A stretch of 64,000 nt of DNA from Poa pratensis (taxonomy: Eukaryota; Streptophyta; Magnoliopsida; Poales; Poaceae): positions 23,541,082 to 23,605,081 of the forward strand of contig CAMZMU010000055.1 in assembly GCA_947311845.1 (NCBI GenBank). The letters are read 5' to 3'. The notes beneath the pieces were generated by a model that made no database searches, was not told the origin of the DNA, and saw nothing but the letters and a program-made list of their open reading frames with translations. Of this stretch, positions 1-11,005 are shown piece by piece (position 1 is the stretch's first letter; each line of letters starts with the position of its first letter). A program made the position numbers and the translations under genes.

Positions 1-3000
1 AACAGTATTCTACCTGTCAAACGGACTTTTAAGAGCGGCTCCCATGAAGGACGTTATTTCTACCAGCAAGGCAGATCATCCCTCTTTCTCTTTGGTTTAC
101 ACACATTCAGGTATTTCACTGTTTGTCATTGCTTACTGATGAATCAGGGCAAAAGTGTGAAGAGAATTAATTGGTTAAAGTTGTAATTAATTGGGACTGG
201 GCACCCCGTTGCCAGCTCTTTTTGCAAGTTATTGGATAAGCGGATGTATATGCCACTAGTCCAGGTGTAAAAGTCCATTTGACAAATAGAATAAAGAATA
301 ACCACACTAATTCCTCATGAGCTAGTAAACATTGACACAAAAAGAGAAATATTTTGAAGGTTTTAAAGGTAGCACATGCAAATTTACTTGGAATGGCTTG
401 AAATACCATGCATAGGAATTTTTTGGTGGACTCTTTGGGATAACTTGGTTTTAAGGATTTGGATGCACGAGCAGCATTCCCGCTCAGTACAAGTGAAGGC
501 TAGCAATAGACTGGGAAGCGACAACCACGAGAGCGATAACGGTCATAATCATGCTTGCGACAAAATAAAATTAACGGAGGCATAAAAACGATACTAAAAC
601 TCTGAGGCAAAATAGATCATCAAGGCTTAATTGACTTTTATTTTTCAGTCATAACATGTGTGAGCATGTGCCAAGTCGATTCAAGTGAATTATTCAGAGG
701 AGGATACCACAATACCATACCATCTTATGAACAGGACAATGCATGTTGATATCAAAATAACATAATATGCACTATTAGCTAGTTGAGACTAACCATAAGA
801 AAACATAAACTACTAAACAGTATTATTCACACATCATTTTTAAGTTTCAACAAGTAATCCATTAACCAAGTAAACATTGAAAACAGAGGATAAATAAAAT
901 ATGTGACGATCCACTTATTAATGTAACTGGTGTTTGATGCTAAGATAAATAGATAATAAAATACAGCCGCTTCAAGTTTAGTTAAGTTCCTATGTTGCTC
1001 AAAAAACAAAGTTTAAAGGTTTGCAAACCGTGGGGTTATTGATGAAGAGGGATGCGGGGACATCCCCAAGCTTATGACTTTGGTAATTCTTCAATATTCC
1101 ATAGTTTGGTGTTCCTTCATTCTCTGTGAAAAAACTTCAACACAAAAACTTTCCCATTCTTTTCTGCGGTTAGACATTAGTACAATAGATAATATTTCCC
1201 AAGTGCTGCTATTAAACCAAATAAAATTTTGTTTTTAAGTTACAGAAAGGTTGCTTAAATGGCCAACTTATAAATGAAAGGTAAGAACCATTAAAAATCA
1301 AATGAAAACGAAAAGAGGCCACTCTTGCAACAAAAGTCAGAATCTGTCCAGAAAAACAGCAGCTGGAAAACGCAATTTTTAGGTGCACTTAAACATGCCC
1401 GAAATTTTAGCCAATTTTTGTACATGCAGAGGATTAGGTGCTACAACATCAGTAATTGTTTCGTGATTTTTAGAGCTTCCAGTAAAATATGAAAAATCGC
1501 GCAATAAGCAGTAGATACCGAAAACAGAAAATCACTTTTTACATATGTATCAACTAAGCTAAATGGATAAAACTTGGTACTTTATTTTTGATAAACTAAG
1601 AAACCAGAGGCTAAGCAAGACCTAAACATGCTAGCTACAGCAAGGAAAACTCTAAATAAAAATCAAAAGTAAAACCCAAATAAAATTAAAATAAAGAACC
1701 AAACAAAGAAGCAAAACAAAAGAAAATATTTTTGTTGTTTTGAATTTATAAGTGAAAGTAAAGAAGCAATCGAAACCAAATAAGGAGCCTAATAAAACTA
1801 AAGAAGGTAAAACCAAGACATATAAAAGCAATTATAATACAAGTTAAGACAATACATATCATGTGGACGGGTAATATAGAGTATGAACGAGACAACCTCA
1901 TGTTAGTTGATGAATAGGGGGATGACTCGGGCATCCCCAAGCTTAGATGATTGTATCTTCTTGAATATGTTCTTGGGATGCACCTACACATCCCCAAGCT
2001 TGAGCTCTTGCGTCTTCTTATTCATCTCATATCACCATATTGATTAGATCTTATAAGCTACATCCACATAAAACTTCACAAAACTCATTAGTAGGGTTAG
2101 TACTCATTAAATAAAATCCACTCATGTTCAAGCATTGACAAGTTTTATAATTTTTACTCAACATTAGCCACTGTATATACTAAGGTGTTCATGATTTCCG
2201 TTGTCCGTCGAAAAACTAATGAAACTAACAACACCAAGTACAATATTGAATAAACAAAGAAATCTGTCAAAACTGAACAGTCCGTAAAGATGGCATTCAA
2301 CGAGATAGTTAAGTAGCTCAAATCGAAAAACTTTAGTCTAATGAAAGAAAGATAATAATCTCAGGTTTATGCACAAAAATTTTCAAGTCAAAATACTATT
2401 CTGAGATTTATCACGATTTTATTTACAGAGAAGCACAAAATCTGTCTAAACAGAACAGTCAGTAAAGATCGAATTTTTCGACCTATCTACGTACCTTAAA
2501 TCAGAAAAAGTTAGTCTAATGAAAGAAAGCTAATAAGCATCACTTTGCACTCAAGAAATTTCAGATCAAGATCACGTTCTGGTGATTTTAAACATTTAAT
2601 ACGGTGGAGCACAGAAAATCTGTTTCTGGACAGCAAAGTAAAACTATCAACTTTCAATTAACTAGAGATTATTATTATCATTTTATTTTTATGTACAGAG
2701 GTATATACACAATATTTACAATATTTACATGTTTTTAATGAAAAGCTTCCATGGAAAGATTTGTTTTGGTTTCATAGGCATGAACACAAGTGTTCAAGGT
2801 CGACCCCCATTTAACCATTACTCATCTTTCCAATCACTTTTCTTTTTGAAAACGTTTTTAGATAACAACTACACCTAATTTTTTTTGTAATTCGCATTCC
2901 CTATCCATAGTAAGATAAAGAACAACTTAATACTGAAAATAAAAACTACTTAGAGATAAAGCAAACAAGTGCACACAAGAACATTAACCTACGCTATGGC
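1..3000 (-). mobile_element. Internal region of LTR retrotransposon A (Gypsy-type, non-autonomous)
   Basis: This AT-rich stretch lies between the primer-binding site at 3001-3018 and the left edge of the window. It has no open frame with gag, protease or polymerase motifs on either strand. Positions 75-270 closely match 4525-4720 of neighbouring element B (same order, small indels), so A and B are members of one family or sister families. A motif reading ggggatg...catccccaagctt recurs near 1045-1070, 1918-1945 and 1975-2000, and again in B near 5672-5745; it looks like a family-specific internal repeat. The 3' LTR would lie left of the window. Absence of pol suggests a non-autonomous element that depends on proteins supplied in trans. 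The element call is firm; naming the family would need a repeat database. Confidence 0.7.
2261..2618. repeat. Diverged tandem duplication inside element A (about 185 bp x 2)
   Basis: Two head-to-tail copies (about 2261-2447 and 2448-2618) share the order aatctgtc..aacagaacagtc..gtaaagat, then gttagtctaatgaaagaaag, then a cacaaaat/cacagaaa end. A related single block occurs near 1340-1380 and in element B near 6004-6080, so the unit is an internal repeat of this retroelement family. Confidence 0.6.
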
Positions 3001-3018
3001 TCCCCGGCAACGGCGCCA
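3001..3018 (-). other. Primer-binding site of element A
   Basis: Read on the minus strand the site is TGGCGCCGTTGCCGGGGA, the type seen in many Triticeae Gypsy elements of the Athila group. It is separated from the LTR edge at 3029 by a 10-base spacer, the same spacing as in element B. It fixes the transcription direction of the element as minus and identifies 3029-4524 as its 5' LTR. Confidence 0.8.
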
Positions 3019-3028
3019 GAAAAGGTCT

Positions 3029-4524
3029 TGATAACCCACAAGTATAGGGGATCGCGTGTAGCCTTTTCGATAAGTAAGAGTGTCGAACCCAACGAGGAGC
3101 TAAAGGTAGGATAAGTATTCTCTCAAGTTCTATCAACCACTGATACAACTCTACGCACACTAAACGTTTGCATTATCTAGAAATAAAACTACGGTAGCAA
3201 TACGGGTATGAGAGGTAGTTTTGCAAGATAATAAATACAAGAAAGTAAATGTTAGTGCTGCAGCAATAAAATACACTAAGTAACCATATACTAACAGTAC
3301 CATGAGTGTGGAAAAGTGGTGGTAATTGTGGTGGCTTTGTCCAAGATTAATTAGTGAAGGTACTTGGTTCATTGTCTTCGATGCAGTTTTCTATGTGGGA
3401 GAGGCTAAATATACATGCACTCCACTACTTGGGATTACAAGTACTATATGATTGGATTGTTAGAAAGCATCCGCAAATACTAACAATGCATTAAGGTTTC
3501 CCCAACCATAGCCTTAAGTTCAAGGTCCTCTTACTCCCATACGTGCAACTAATCGGTTCGCGTTCTCAGGTTTCTGTCACTCCGGCAGAACTTCCCCCGC
3601 TTCGTTACAAATACTACCAACCCTAGGGTGTTTGATCCATGCGCGCACAAATATAATGGACACCAAAGGACAGCACCATATAGACATACAACTCTAATGA
3701 ACCTCATGCATTCAATTAAGCAATCAAAAGACAAATAAACTACGGAAACATGATGTAAATCATAGGATAAATATTATAGCATCAAACACCATGTTTACAT
3801 AGGACGGTACAGAGGTTTGTGGGAGGATGAACCACTGAATACAAGGAGGAGATGGTGATGGAGATGGCGGTGAAGACGGCGGAGAGGGGCAGCGCGGCGG
3901 CGCAGGGCGGCGCCGCGCCGGCGGTGCGGGGAACTCCTTTCCCCGCCGCCGGCAAGCTTGGGGAGCGCCGCCCCTTAGCCTCCCTCCTTCATGGCTTCTT
4001 GGGAGCCCTCCCCCATGGAGATGGGATCCATGGGGGAGGCAAAAACGTGGCTTTTGGTGGCTGAAATTCGTGGGTGGAGGAGTCCTCCACGAATTAGGTT
4101 TCCTCCCTTTATATATCTTCTCGGATTTCCGTCACCCCTTTTAGGGTTCCACCAAAACGGGCCTACAGGCCGCGTCCGAACTCCGATTGGGCTGATCTCG
4201 GGCTTAAAATCTTCGTATGGAAAATTGTGACAACTTTCGTAACAGCCAGGTCTCCATATAACGTCATCTTCGAGGGTCAAACTGGCAATCTTCGTAAAAA
4301 GTTCTCAGACAGATTTCAGGAAAGTCCCAATTCGACTCCAACAAGGTTTCCTCTTGTATTCTTGATAATTTCTACACATCAAAGAGTAAAACAAGAACAT
4401 TGTGCATTTTGCAACTATTAGTAGGTTAGTCCAAATAAATAATAAACTTAATATAAAACAAGTGCTAAAAGCATAAAAATGGCATGAAACAATCAAAAAT
4501 TATAGATACGTTTTGGACGTATCA
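3029..4524 (-). mobile_element. LTR of Gypsy-type element A (5' LTR, minus strand)
   Basis: The LTR is 1496 bp and has TG...CA ends (TGATAACCCAC on the left and GACGTATCA on the right, plus strand). The outer end reads TGATACGTCC on the minus strand, a very common start for wheat-type Gypsy LTRs. A TATA-like minus-strand sequence (GATATATAAA, about 4107-4116) probably marks the core promoter. A GC-rich block at 3850-4060 lies on its 3' (R/U5) side. The bases after the right end (ATCAT at 4525-4529) continue into element B at a place equivalent to position 75 of A, so A appears to have inserted into B. The matching left TSD is outside the window. Confidence 0.8.
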
Positions 4525-6408
4525 ATCATCCCTCTTCTCTTTTGTTTACACACTTGTGAACATTGCTTGACTGACGAATCAGGGGCAAAAAGATGTGAAG
4601 AGAATTGTTTGGTTAAAGTTGTAATTAATTGGGACTGGGCACCCCGTTGCCAGCTCTTTTTGCAAAATTATTGGATAAACGGATGTATATGCCACTAGTC
4701 CAGGTGTGTAAAATTTGATCAACCAGGAAATAAAGACCACCTATCTACGTCCTTATGAGCTTTTCAAGTAGTGACACAAAAAGGATAATTGTTTTGAGTA
4801 GTTAGTAGATAGCACATGAAGAAATTTACTTGGAATGGTGAAAACACCACATAATAGGTAGGTATGGTGGACACAGGTGGCATGGATTTGGCTCAAGGTT
4901 TTGAATGTACAAGAAGCATTCCCTCTTAGTACAGAGTTTAGGATAGCAAGGTTATTATAAGCAAACATCATTATCAACTGGAATAGCAAGAGTGTACATA
5001 AAACACAAGGTTTGACGAACCATAGACTCCCACTGTCTTCCTTGTTAACACATAGCCTTCATCCAAAAATTATCTAGACTACTATGGACTTCCAATTATG
5101 CAACAGATTATTATAGCAGAAAATCCTTATAGTAGTTCTTCATTAATAGCCATTACTTACATGATGCACAAGCTTAAACATTAATTACTTGACAGCTCAA
5201 AACAATTGGCAAGCATCAAATTACTCAAGACAACGATCTAAAAAGATTCATGTAAGCATTTTATACCACTACCACATGCATAGCATTTTTCTGGTCCAAC
5301 CAAACACCAATCAACTTATTTGACAACTCTCCAAACAGATATAAGTGAAGCAAGGGAGTACTTTCTTCAAAAGAAACTGATAGCTCTAACAAGAGATGTA
5401 TGAAAAACTGAGAGCTAAAAGCAATCACAGCAGCTAGACAGGAATACTCAACAAGTATAAGTGAAGCATAAGAGTATTCTAATGAAAAAGTGGAGCGTGT
5501 CTCTCTCCCAAACATGAATACTAGGATCCAACAAGTATAGCACAGCAAACAAAACAAAACAAAACAAACTGAAAACAAAAACACACTGACGCTCCAAGGA
5601 AGAGTACACTAGTATGAAGCAATAAAAATGTAGCACCATTAGAGATGACCTGATAATTTGTAGATGAAGAAGGGGATGCCTTGGGCATCCCAAGCTTAGA
5701 TGCTTGAGTCTTCTTGAAATATGCTAGGGAGGTAAGCCTCCCCAAGCTTAAGCTCTTCACTCTTCTTGATCATGTAATATCATTCTCCTCTATCAACACT
5801 TGAAAACTTCCTTCACACCAAAACTTAACAGCTTTTCTCATTAGCAGGTTAGTGCACTAAAAGATAATACTTCAAAGTTCTAGCAAAGACAAAACTCACA
5901 AGCCAACTATTTTAAACATTATCCACTGTTACTAGGCTCAAGTGGGTACTTTTACACGAAAAGAAACCACTTAAAAACTTGTAAAAGAGAGAATGCAAAA
6001 TAAAAGACAGAATCCGTCAAACCAGAACAGTCTGTAATGACGAATTTTTTCGAGGCACTTACGATGCTCAGATGAAGAACTTTTGAAATAATGAAAGTTG
6101 CGTAACATCATCAGGAACATGCACAAAAAGTTTCAGCATTTTTCGATTTTTTCTGATTTTTCTACTGAATGAAACGGTGACGAACAGCAATCTGTTCCAA
6201 TGCAGTCCCGAAAATAAATACAAACTTTGCATTAGTAACTCTCCTTGGCACAACAAAACAGCAAAATAAAAGATACAAAGGAGTTGCTACAGAGGTAAAT
6301 ATGCATCCTTGACTCAAGAAAACAAAAATAAAACAGCAAATAAAAACATGGGTTATCTCCCAGAAGTGCTTTTCTTTAATGCATTTGAGCTAGGCATGAA
6401 GAGATGCA

Positions 6409-6760
6409 TCAAGTATTGTTAAGACCAAAGGTACCAATAGTGTTACCTTTAGACCTCTTATTCTCTTTCTTAGCCTTGGCTTTAGGGGCATTAGGAAAAT
6501 GATGCAAACAATATGGAGGTTTAAATTTCAGAGTAGCTTCACCCATGTCAATGACAGCTCCCAATTGCCTCAATAATCCTCTTCCAAGTGTGATGCTCCC
6601 ATTTCCTACACATTCAATGACATGATAATCAGTAGGTGTAAATACTCCCTTTATTTTAGTAACAACTCCTTGAGTAGTCCCAAAAGATAACTTGATTGAA
6701 TTATCAGCTATAGTTACAAAAGTTTCACTTTTTGAGAGTTCATATAAATTCAGGGAGTCA
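6409..6760 (-). pseudogene. Retropepsin-like (aspartic protease) remnant of element B
   Basis: In one minus-strand frame this segment reads ...FVTIADNSIKLSFGTTQG..., then VIECVGNGSITLGRGLLRQ and LGAVIDMGEATLKF, ending in a Lys/Ala-rich tail and a stop at 6409-6411. The order (substrate-side strand, LGRxxLR, xxGAVIDM) matches the retropepsin-like region of Athila/Gypsy gag-pol polyproteins, whose usual form is ILGRPFLRT.GA.IDM. The PF of the usual GRPFL is GL here. There is a frame break between this remnant and the gag remnant upstream. Homology is inferred from motif order only; no activity is expected. Confidence 0.55.
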
Positions 6761-6775
6761 TAAATCTCTTAGGCA

Positions 6776-7268
6776 TCAAGCAAAATTCAGATTTAATATC
6801 ACAATGAGCATAGAAAATTGTCCATCAATTGAAATTTTTAGTGAAGGAACCCATCCAGAAGGTTCGAATGGCATAGGGACACTTTCAAAAAGTTTAAAAG
6901 TTTCTTTAAAACTAGCCAACTCTGACTCAAGTGATTCTAGTCTTGAATGAATGTTCTCAAAAGCAGATTCTATTTTTTTATTTGAAGAGGCAGATGCTGC
7001 AATTAATTTTTTTATGGCATTGAAAGCTTGATCCCCCATCATAACGAAGGAAATCTCCCCCAACTACAGCATCTAGAGCATATCTATAACAAAGAAGCAA
7101 CCCAAAATAGAAACTACTAAGAAACAGACTCAAAGCCATTTTAGGTTCAGTTTTAACATAGGATTCAGAAATTCTAGACCAAACATCACCAAAACTCTCC
7201 CCACTTCCTTGCTTAAAAGTGAAAACCTCTTCCTCAGGAGACATGATATTAGGAGCGGAACTAGACAT
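6776..7268 (-). pseudogene. Gag-like N-terminal remnant of element B
   Basis: A minus-strand reading begins MSSSAPNIMSPEEEVFTFKQ and continues GESFGDVWSRISESY, then breaks near 7030-7060 and resumes as GDQAFNAIKKLIAASASS followed by a heptad-like Leu-rich stretch (SRLESLESELASFKETFKLF). The phrase FKQGSGESFxxxWxRI is typical of the capsid-like start of plant Gypsy gag proteins (the retrotrans_gag region). The frameshift and short length mark it as a remnant. It lies directly downstream of the PBS, the expected place for gag. Confidence 0.5.
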
Positions 7269-7415
7269 GATGAGCAAACCGAAATAAACTAGATGCAAGA
7301 ATTTAATTTTTTTGGATTTTTGATTTTTAACAGCAAGCAAAACAAAACTAAAACAAGACAAAAACAAAGTAAATAGATTGGAACTGAGAGACTCCCCTTT
7401 CCAATAGCCTCCAAG

Positions 7416-7433
7416 TCCCCGGCAACGGCGCCA
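7416..7433 (-). other. Primer-binding site of element B
   Basis: The 18-base minus-strand sequence is identical to the PBS of element A (TGGCGCCGTTGCCGGGGA), with the same 10-base spacer before the LTR edge at 7444. Confidence 0.8.
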
Positions 7434-7443
7434 GAAAACAGCT

Positions 7444-8914
7444 TGATGGCTACGTGTTGGTGAACCCTAAGAGGAAGGTTATGATGTAGACAGCAGAAGT
7501 TTTCCCTTGAGAAATCTACCCAAGGTTATCAATCCAGTAGGACTTGACGATCTATCGGAAGGTTGTTGATGTTGACTCCCCCTGGCGCTAGGGAGCTTGC
7601 ACCAACATGGAATCTGCACATACACAAACCAGAACTTTGCCCAACACGAAACAGAGAGGTTGTCAATCTCTCCGGTCTTGCAGAAACAAAGAGTTAAACG
7701 TATGGTGTGGAAAACAGGAGGAAAAACAGCAAGTAACAGGAAACAGATGATTGCAGCAGGTTGTGTAAACAGTATGAGGAAATTGGACCAGGGTCCACAG
7801 TTCACTAGTGGTGCCTCTCTCAGAACAGATAACTAGCATGTTGGGTAAACAAATTACAGCTGGGCAATTGACAAATAGAGAGGGCATAACAATGCAATAC
7901 ATGCCAAGATGTCTACTATGAAATCTAGTTGCTAACAACAGATTATTGCATGAAGTAAAGTGTGTAATGTAATCAATACAAATGCCCTTGGACACTGCAC
8001 CAATGTTTTATCCCTCTTAGCAACAGCACATCTACCATCTTAGACCTTTCTGTCACTGATCCAGATATCTAGAGACTAAACCCACTATCGAGCATAAATA
8101 CCCCCTCTTGGAGTCACAAGCATCTACTTGGCCAAAGCATCTACTAGCAACGGAGAGCATGCAAGATCAAGAGCACATAGATAAACAACTTGAATAAACA
8201 TGGTATCAATATTCATCGGATCCCAGCAAACACAACATCTAACATTACAATAAGATGATCTTGATAATGTTAGGCAGCTCACAAGATCTAAACATGGAGG
8301 CACAAGGTAGAGAGACAACCATCTAGCTACTGCTATGGACCCGTAGTCCAGGGTAGACTACTCACGCATCACTCCGGAGGCAGGCATGGTGATGTAGAGC
8401 CCTCCGGTGATGATCTCCCCTCCGGCAGGGTGCCGGGAAGAGATTCAGAACTCCTCCGATCTGAGATTGACGATGACGGCCGCGACGGAACTTTTCGTGG
8501 AATATGATCGACCGTAATAGGGTTTTCGCGTCGCGGAGAATATATAGGCGAAGAGGCGGCGTCGGTGGCCGAGGGGGGCCACCACGCCATAGGGGGACGC
8601 GAGCCCACCCTGGGCCGCGCCCTAGTGTGGCGTGGCCCCCTGGTGGGTCTGCTCCGACTCCCCTTTGGACTCCGTGATCTCCTCGTGATATTATTGACGA
8701 TGTCTTTTGTTTCGTCCAATTCCGAGAATATTTCCTTAATAGATTTTCTGAAACCAAAAACAGCAGAAAACAGGGAACTGGCACCGTGGCATCTTGTTAA
8801 TAGGTTAGTCCAGAAAATGCATAAAAATGATATAAAGTATAACCAAAACATGTAGCAATTGATATAATAACAGCATGGAACATCAAAAATTATAGATACG
8901 TTTGAGACGTATCA
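7444..8914 (-). mobile_element. LTR of Gypsy-type element B (5' LTR, minus strand)
   Basis: The LTR is 1471 bp with TG...CA ends (TGATGGCTACG on the left, GACGTATCA on the right). Its outer 100 bp on the minus strand resemble those of LTR A (TGATACGTCTC..., ATAATTTTTGATG). A TATA-like CCTATATATTC on the minus strand near 8539-8549 is the probable core promoter. A GC-rich section (8390-8690) lies next to it. Flanking DNA after 8914 reads CTGGG; its left partner is not in the window. Confidence 0.75.
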
Positions 8915-9093
8915 CTGGGTTGTACATCCACTTCCCTAACCAAGTGAGTTGGGCTCACTTCTTAAAAGTCTTGTTTTGCCTTGGGGTGGGTGGCTAATTA
9001 TAGGCACATGCAAAAAATATGAGCGTCATATCAAAAGGTAACTAACCCGGTAGTAGTCCGGAGCCAATAGTAACACATGGTGAAATCCGAAGG

Positions 9094-10047
9094 TGTCGTG
9101 GTGGTATCACGGCAGATGCCATAGGATGGCTAAAGTGTGGGGCCGATGGACGCTGGTGGATCTGGGGAGGGCTAGCGCGCTAAGAAGCACACACAAAGAA
9201 CACACAAGCACCAGAACACACTACGATCTACCCAGGTTCGGGGCCCTCGTGAGGAGGTAAAACCCCTACACCTGCCTGTCTCTCTCTGTATATATCTCGG
9301 TACCAAGCGTACAGGCTGCTCCTTGAGCTGTATATCTCAACAATGGGGAAGAACACAAGGAAGAAGATGAAGCTACGGGTGGAAAGTTGTCTCTGGGCAC
9401 CGTCCCTCACGCAGGAGGGGATGAGGGCATATATATAGGGTAAACCGAGTTACGGGAACACCCCTACCAAAGCACTATAGCCATGCCAAAGGTATGTCAT
9501 GATGTGACTCCTGTCAGAGACAGGACGCGACAAGCCCATCTCCTGCAGCTCTACGGTACAGCTAGAAAGTACCCTCTGGCAGAGACAAGACATGGCCTTC
9601 CCATGCCACTGCCTCGCAGTCTGTTCCCGGATCACCCGGAGTCAGCGGTGGAATGATGGCCTGCCATCTCGGTCTCCTGCACGCTCCGTGTCAGGCGCTT
9701 CTGTGTCAGGTGCTCCCGTGCCAGACGGGATGTGACAGGAGCATTGACCTCTGTCCGACACAAGGATAACCCGGCATGGGTATGCCGGATTCCCCCTCCC
9801 GAATGATCTTCCCTGCACATAAGAAAACACACAAGTTACCGACATTCATACGTCGGTCAGCATAACCCGGTTGGTATATCTCGGTTAAGATGACTCAGCT
9901 AACACAACCCGGCCTACGTGACCCGGTTGCCATAAGCCGGTTTGCAGTTCCACCATGCCTCGGTCCCTCCGGGACTTGGTTGACCCGGTCCAGTCTTTAG
10001 AGCTCTTTATACCACAACTTTACCCTACCCGGGGGTAGCCCCCGACA
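9094..10047. mobile_element. Solo LTR C with GAAGG target-site duplication
   Basis: This 954-bp segment begins TGTCGTGGTGG and ends AGCCCCCGACA (inverted TGTCG/CGACA ends). It is flanked on both sides by GAAGG (9089-9093 and 10048-10052). A phrase near 9231-9275 (ctacccaggttcggggccct) is typical of Triticeae Gypsy LTRs. No PBS or polypurine tract follows either end, so this is a solo LTR left by recombination between the two LTRs of one element. Confidence 0.85.
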
Positions 10048-10052
10048 GAAGG

Positions 10053-10248
10053 TACCAGACATGTACAATATCTGAATTCTTGAACACGAAAACTTAAGCC
10101 CGGAGGTACTAGATGAAAAGGATTCATAAGTAATGACGAGTTTTTGTCCTATAAATGTCAACATTCAGTAGTACCGGCATGGGAATCACCTCAGAGGTAC
10201 CAGATCGAACATTAAATCCTCAAATTAATAGTTTGGACAGAAATCTGC
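10053..10248. other. Unassigned intergenic sequence
   Basis: Short unassigned stretch between the solo LTR and the MITE. The phrase ggtaccaga occurs twice (10051-10059 and 10196-10204). No coding or RNA signal is seen. Confidence 0.3.
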
Positions 10249-10251
10249 TAA

Positions 10252-10562
10252 GACTAGTCACAATGGGGAGCATCATAGATTGGTATCATGCATATGATAC
10301 TAGTGTATAATACTACCCCTACAATGCATAGTATCATATAATAGTACCATAGCCACATCTCATTTATTTGTTTGTAGTATCCCAATACAAATATATGTAC
10401 AAGATTAACTTGCTATTAAAATATCTTATTTTAAGTGCTATGATACCGTAACATAGGTAGATACCACTATCCTCTATTTCTTCATTAATTACTGTGCCAC
10501 ATTAGATTTTTGCCAACATGGCATACATGATACTAGCTATGATACTCCCATTGTGGCTAGTC
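10252..10562. mobile_element. Tourist-like (PIF/Harbinger) MITE
   Basis: This 311-bp element has terminal inverted repeats of about 26 bp (GACTAGTCACAATGGGGAG on the left; the reverse complement of the right end begins GACTAGCCACAATGGGAG). It is flanked by TAA on both sides (10249-10251 and 10563-10565), the 3-bp target duplication of PIF/Harbinger elements. It has no coding capacity and is AT-rich internally. Confidence 0.8.
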
Positions 10563-10743
10563 TAAGAGGCACCTCACGGATTTGACTCAAAAGTTCTGAC
10601 CATACAAGAGGACCTTTATGGACACAATATATGAGGGTTCGGTGGTTCAGACAACCTACCAAACTCGCGGTAGTGCCGACAAAAATAGAGACACGTCCAA
10701 AACATGCCTATTCCAATCTCTCAAACTCTTATGGCCGGAGGAC

Positions 10744-11005
10744 AGAATATCTAATGCTTCCAGCACTTTAGGTGCTCCCCATGCTACCATTTTTTTTTAC
10801 GTTTCAAAAAATTTAAGAAAAAATGTGAGTGTCCATAAGGTATGTGTCTACAACACTAAGAGTTCCTTTCGAATTTGGACATGAAATTTGAAGGGTGTAG
10901 ACACATAACTTGTGAACACTCCCACTTTTTCCAAGAAATTTTTGAAACATTTTTTTTAACGGTCGCACGTGGATCACCTGAAGTGTTGGGAGCACTAGAT
11001 ATTCT
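10744..11005. mobile_element. Fold-back MITE, probably Mutator-type
   Basis: About 36-bp imperfect inverted termini (AGAATATCTAATGCTTCC... and the reverse complement of ...GGGAGCACTAGATATTCT) enclose a further internal inverted segment (gtgagtgtccataaggtatg against acataacttgtgaacactcc), so nearly the whole 262 bp can fold on itself. The ends resemble common grass Mutator-type MITEs, but no clear 8-10-bp target duplication is visible, so the superfamily is uncertain. Confidence 0.6.

Larger units (their letters stand above)
4525..7443 (-). mobile_element. Internal region of LTR retrotransposon B (interrupted by A)
   Basis: The internal region runs leftward from the PBS at 7416-7433 to the junction with A's LTR at 4524. 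The 4525-5760 part is non-coding and resembles the interior of A. The 6409-7268 part holds broken remnants of gag and a retropepsin-like domain (listed separately). The polymerase genes (RT, RNase H, integrase) are not present. Around 6350-6400 the minus strand carries the phrase aaagaaaagcacttctggga after the protease remnant. B is older than A because A interrupts it. Confidence 0.7.

Noticed and set aside
8362..8855. Arg/Pro-rich open frames in LTR B
   Set aside because: They lie inside the LTR on both strands and reflect its GC-rich section; no gene expected there.
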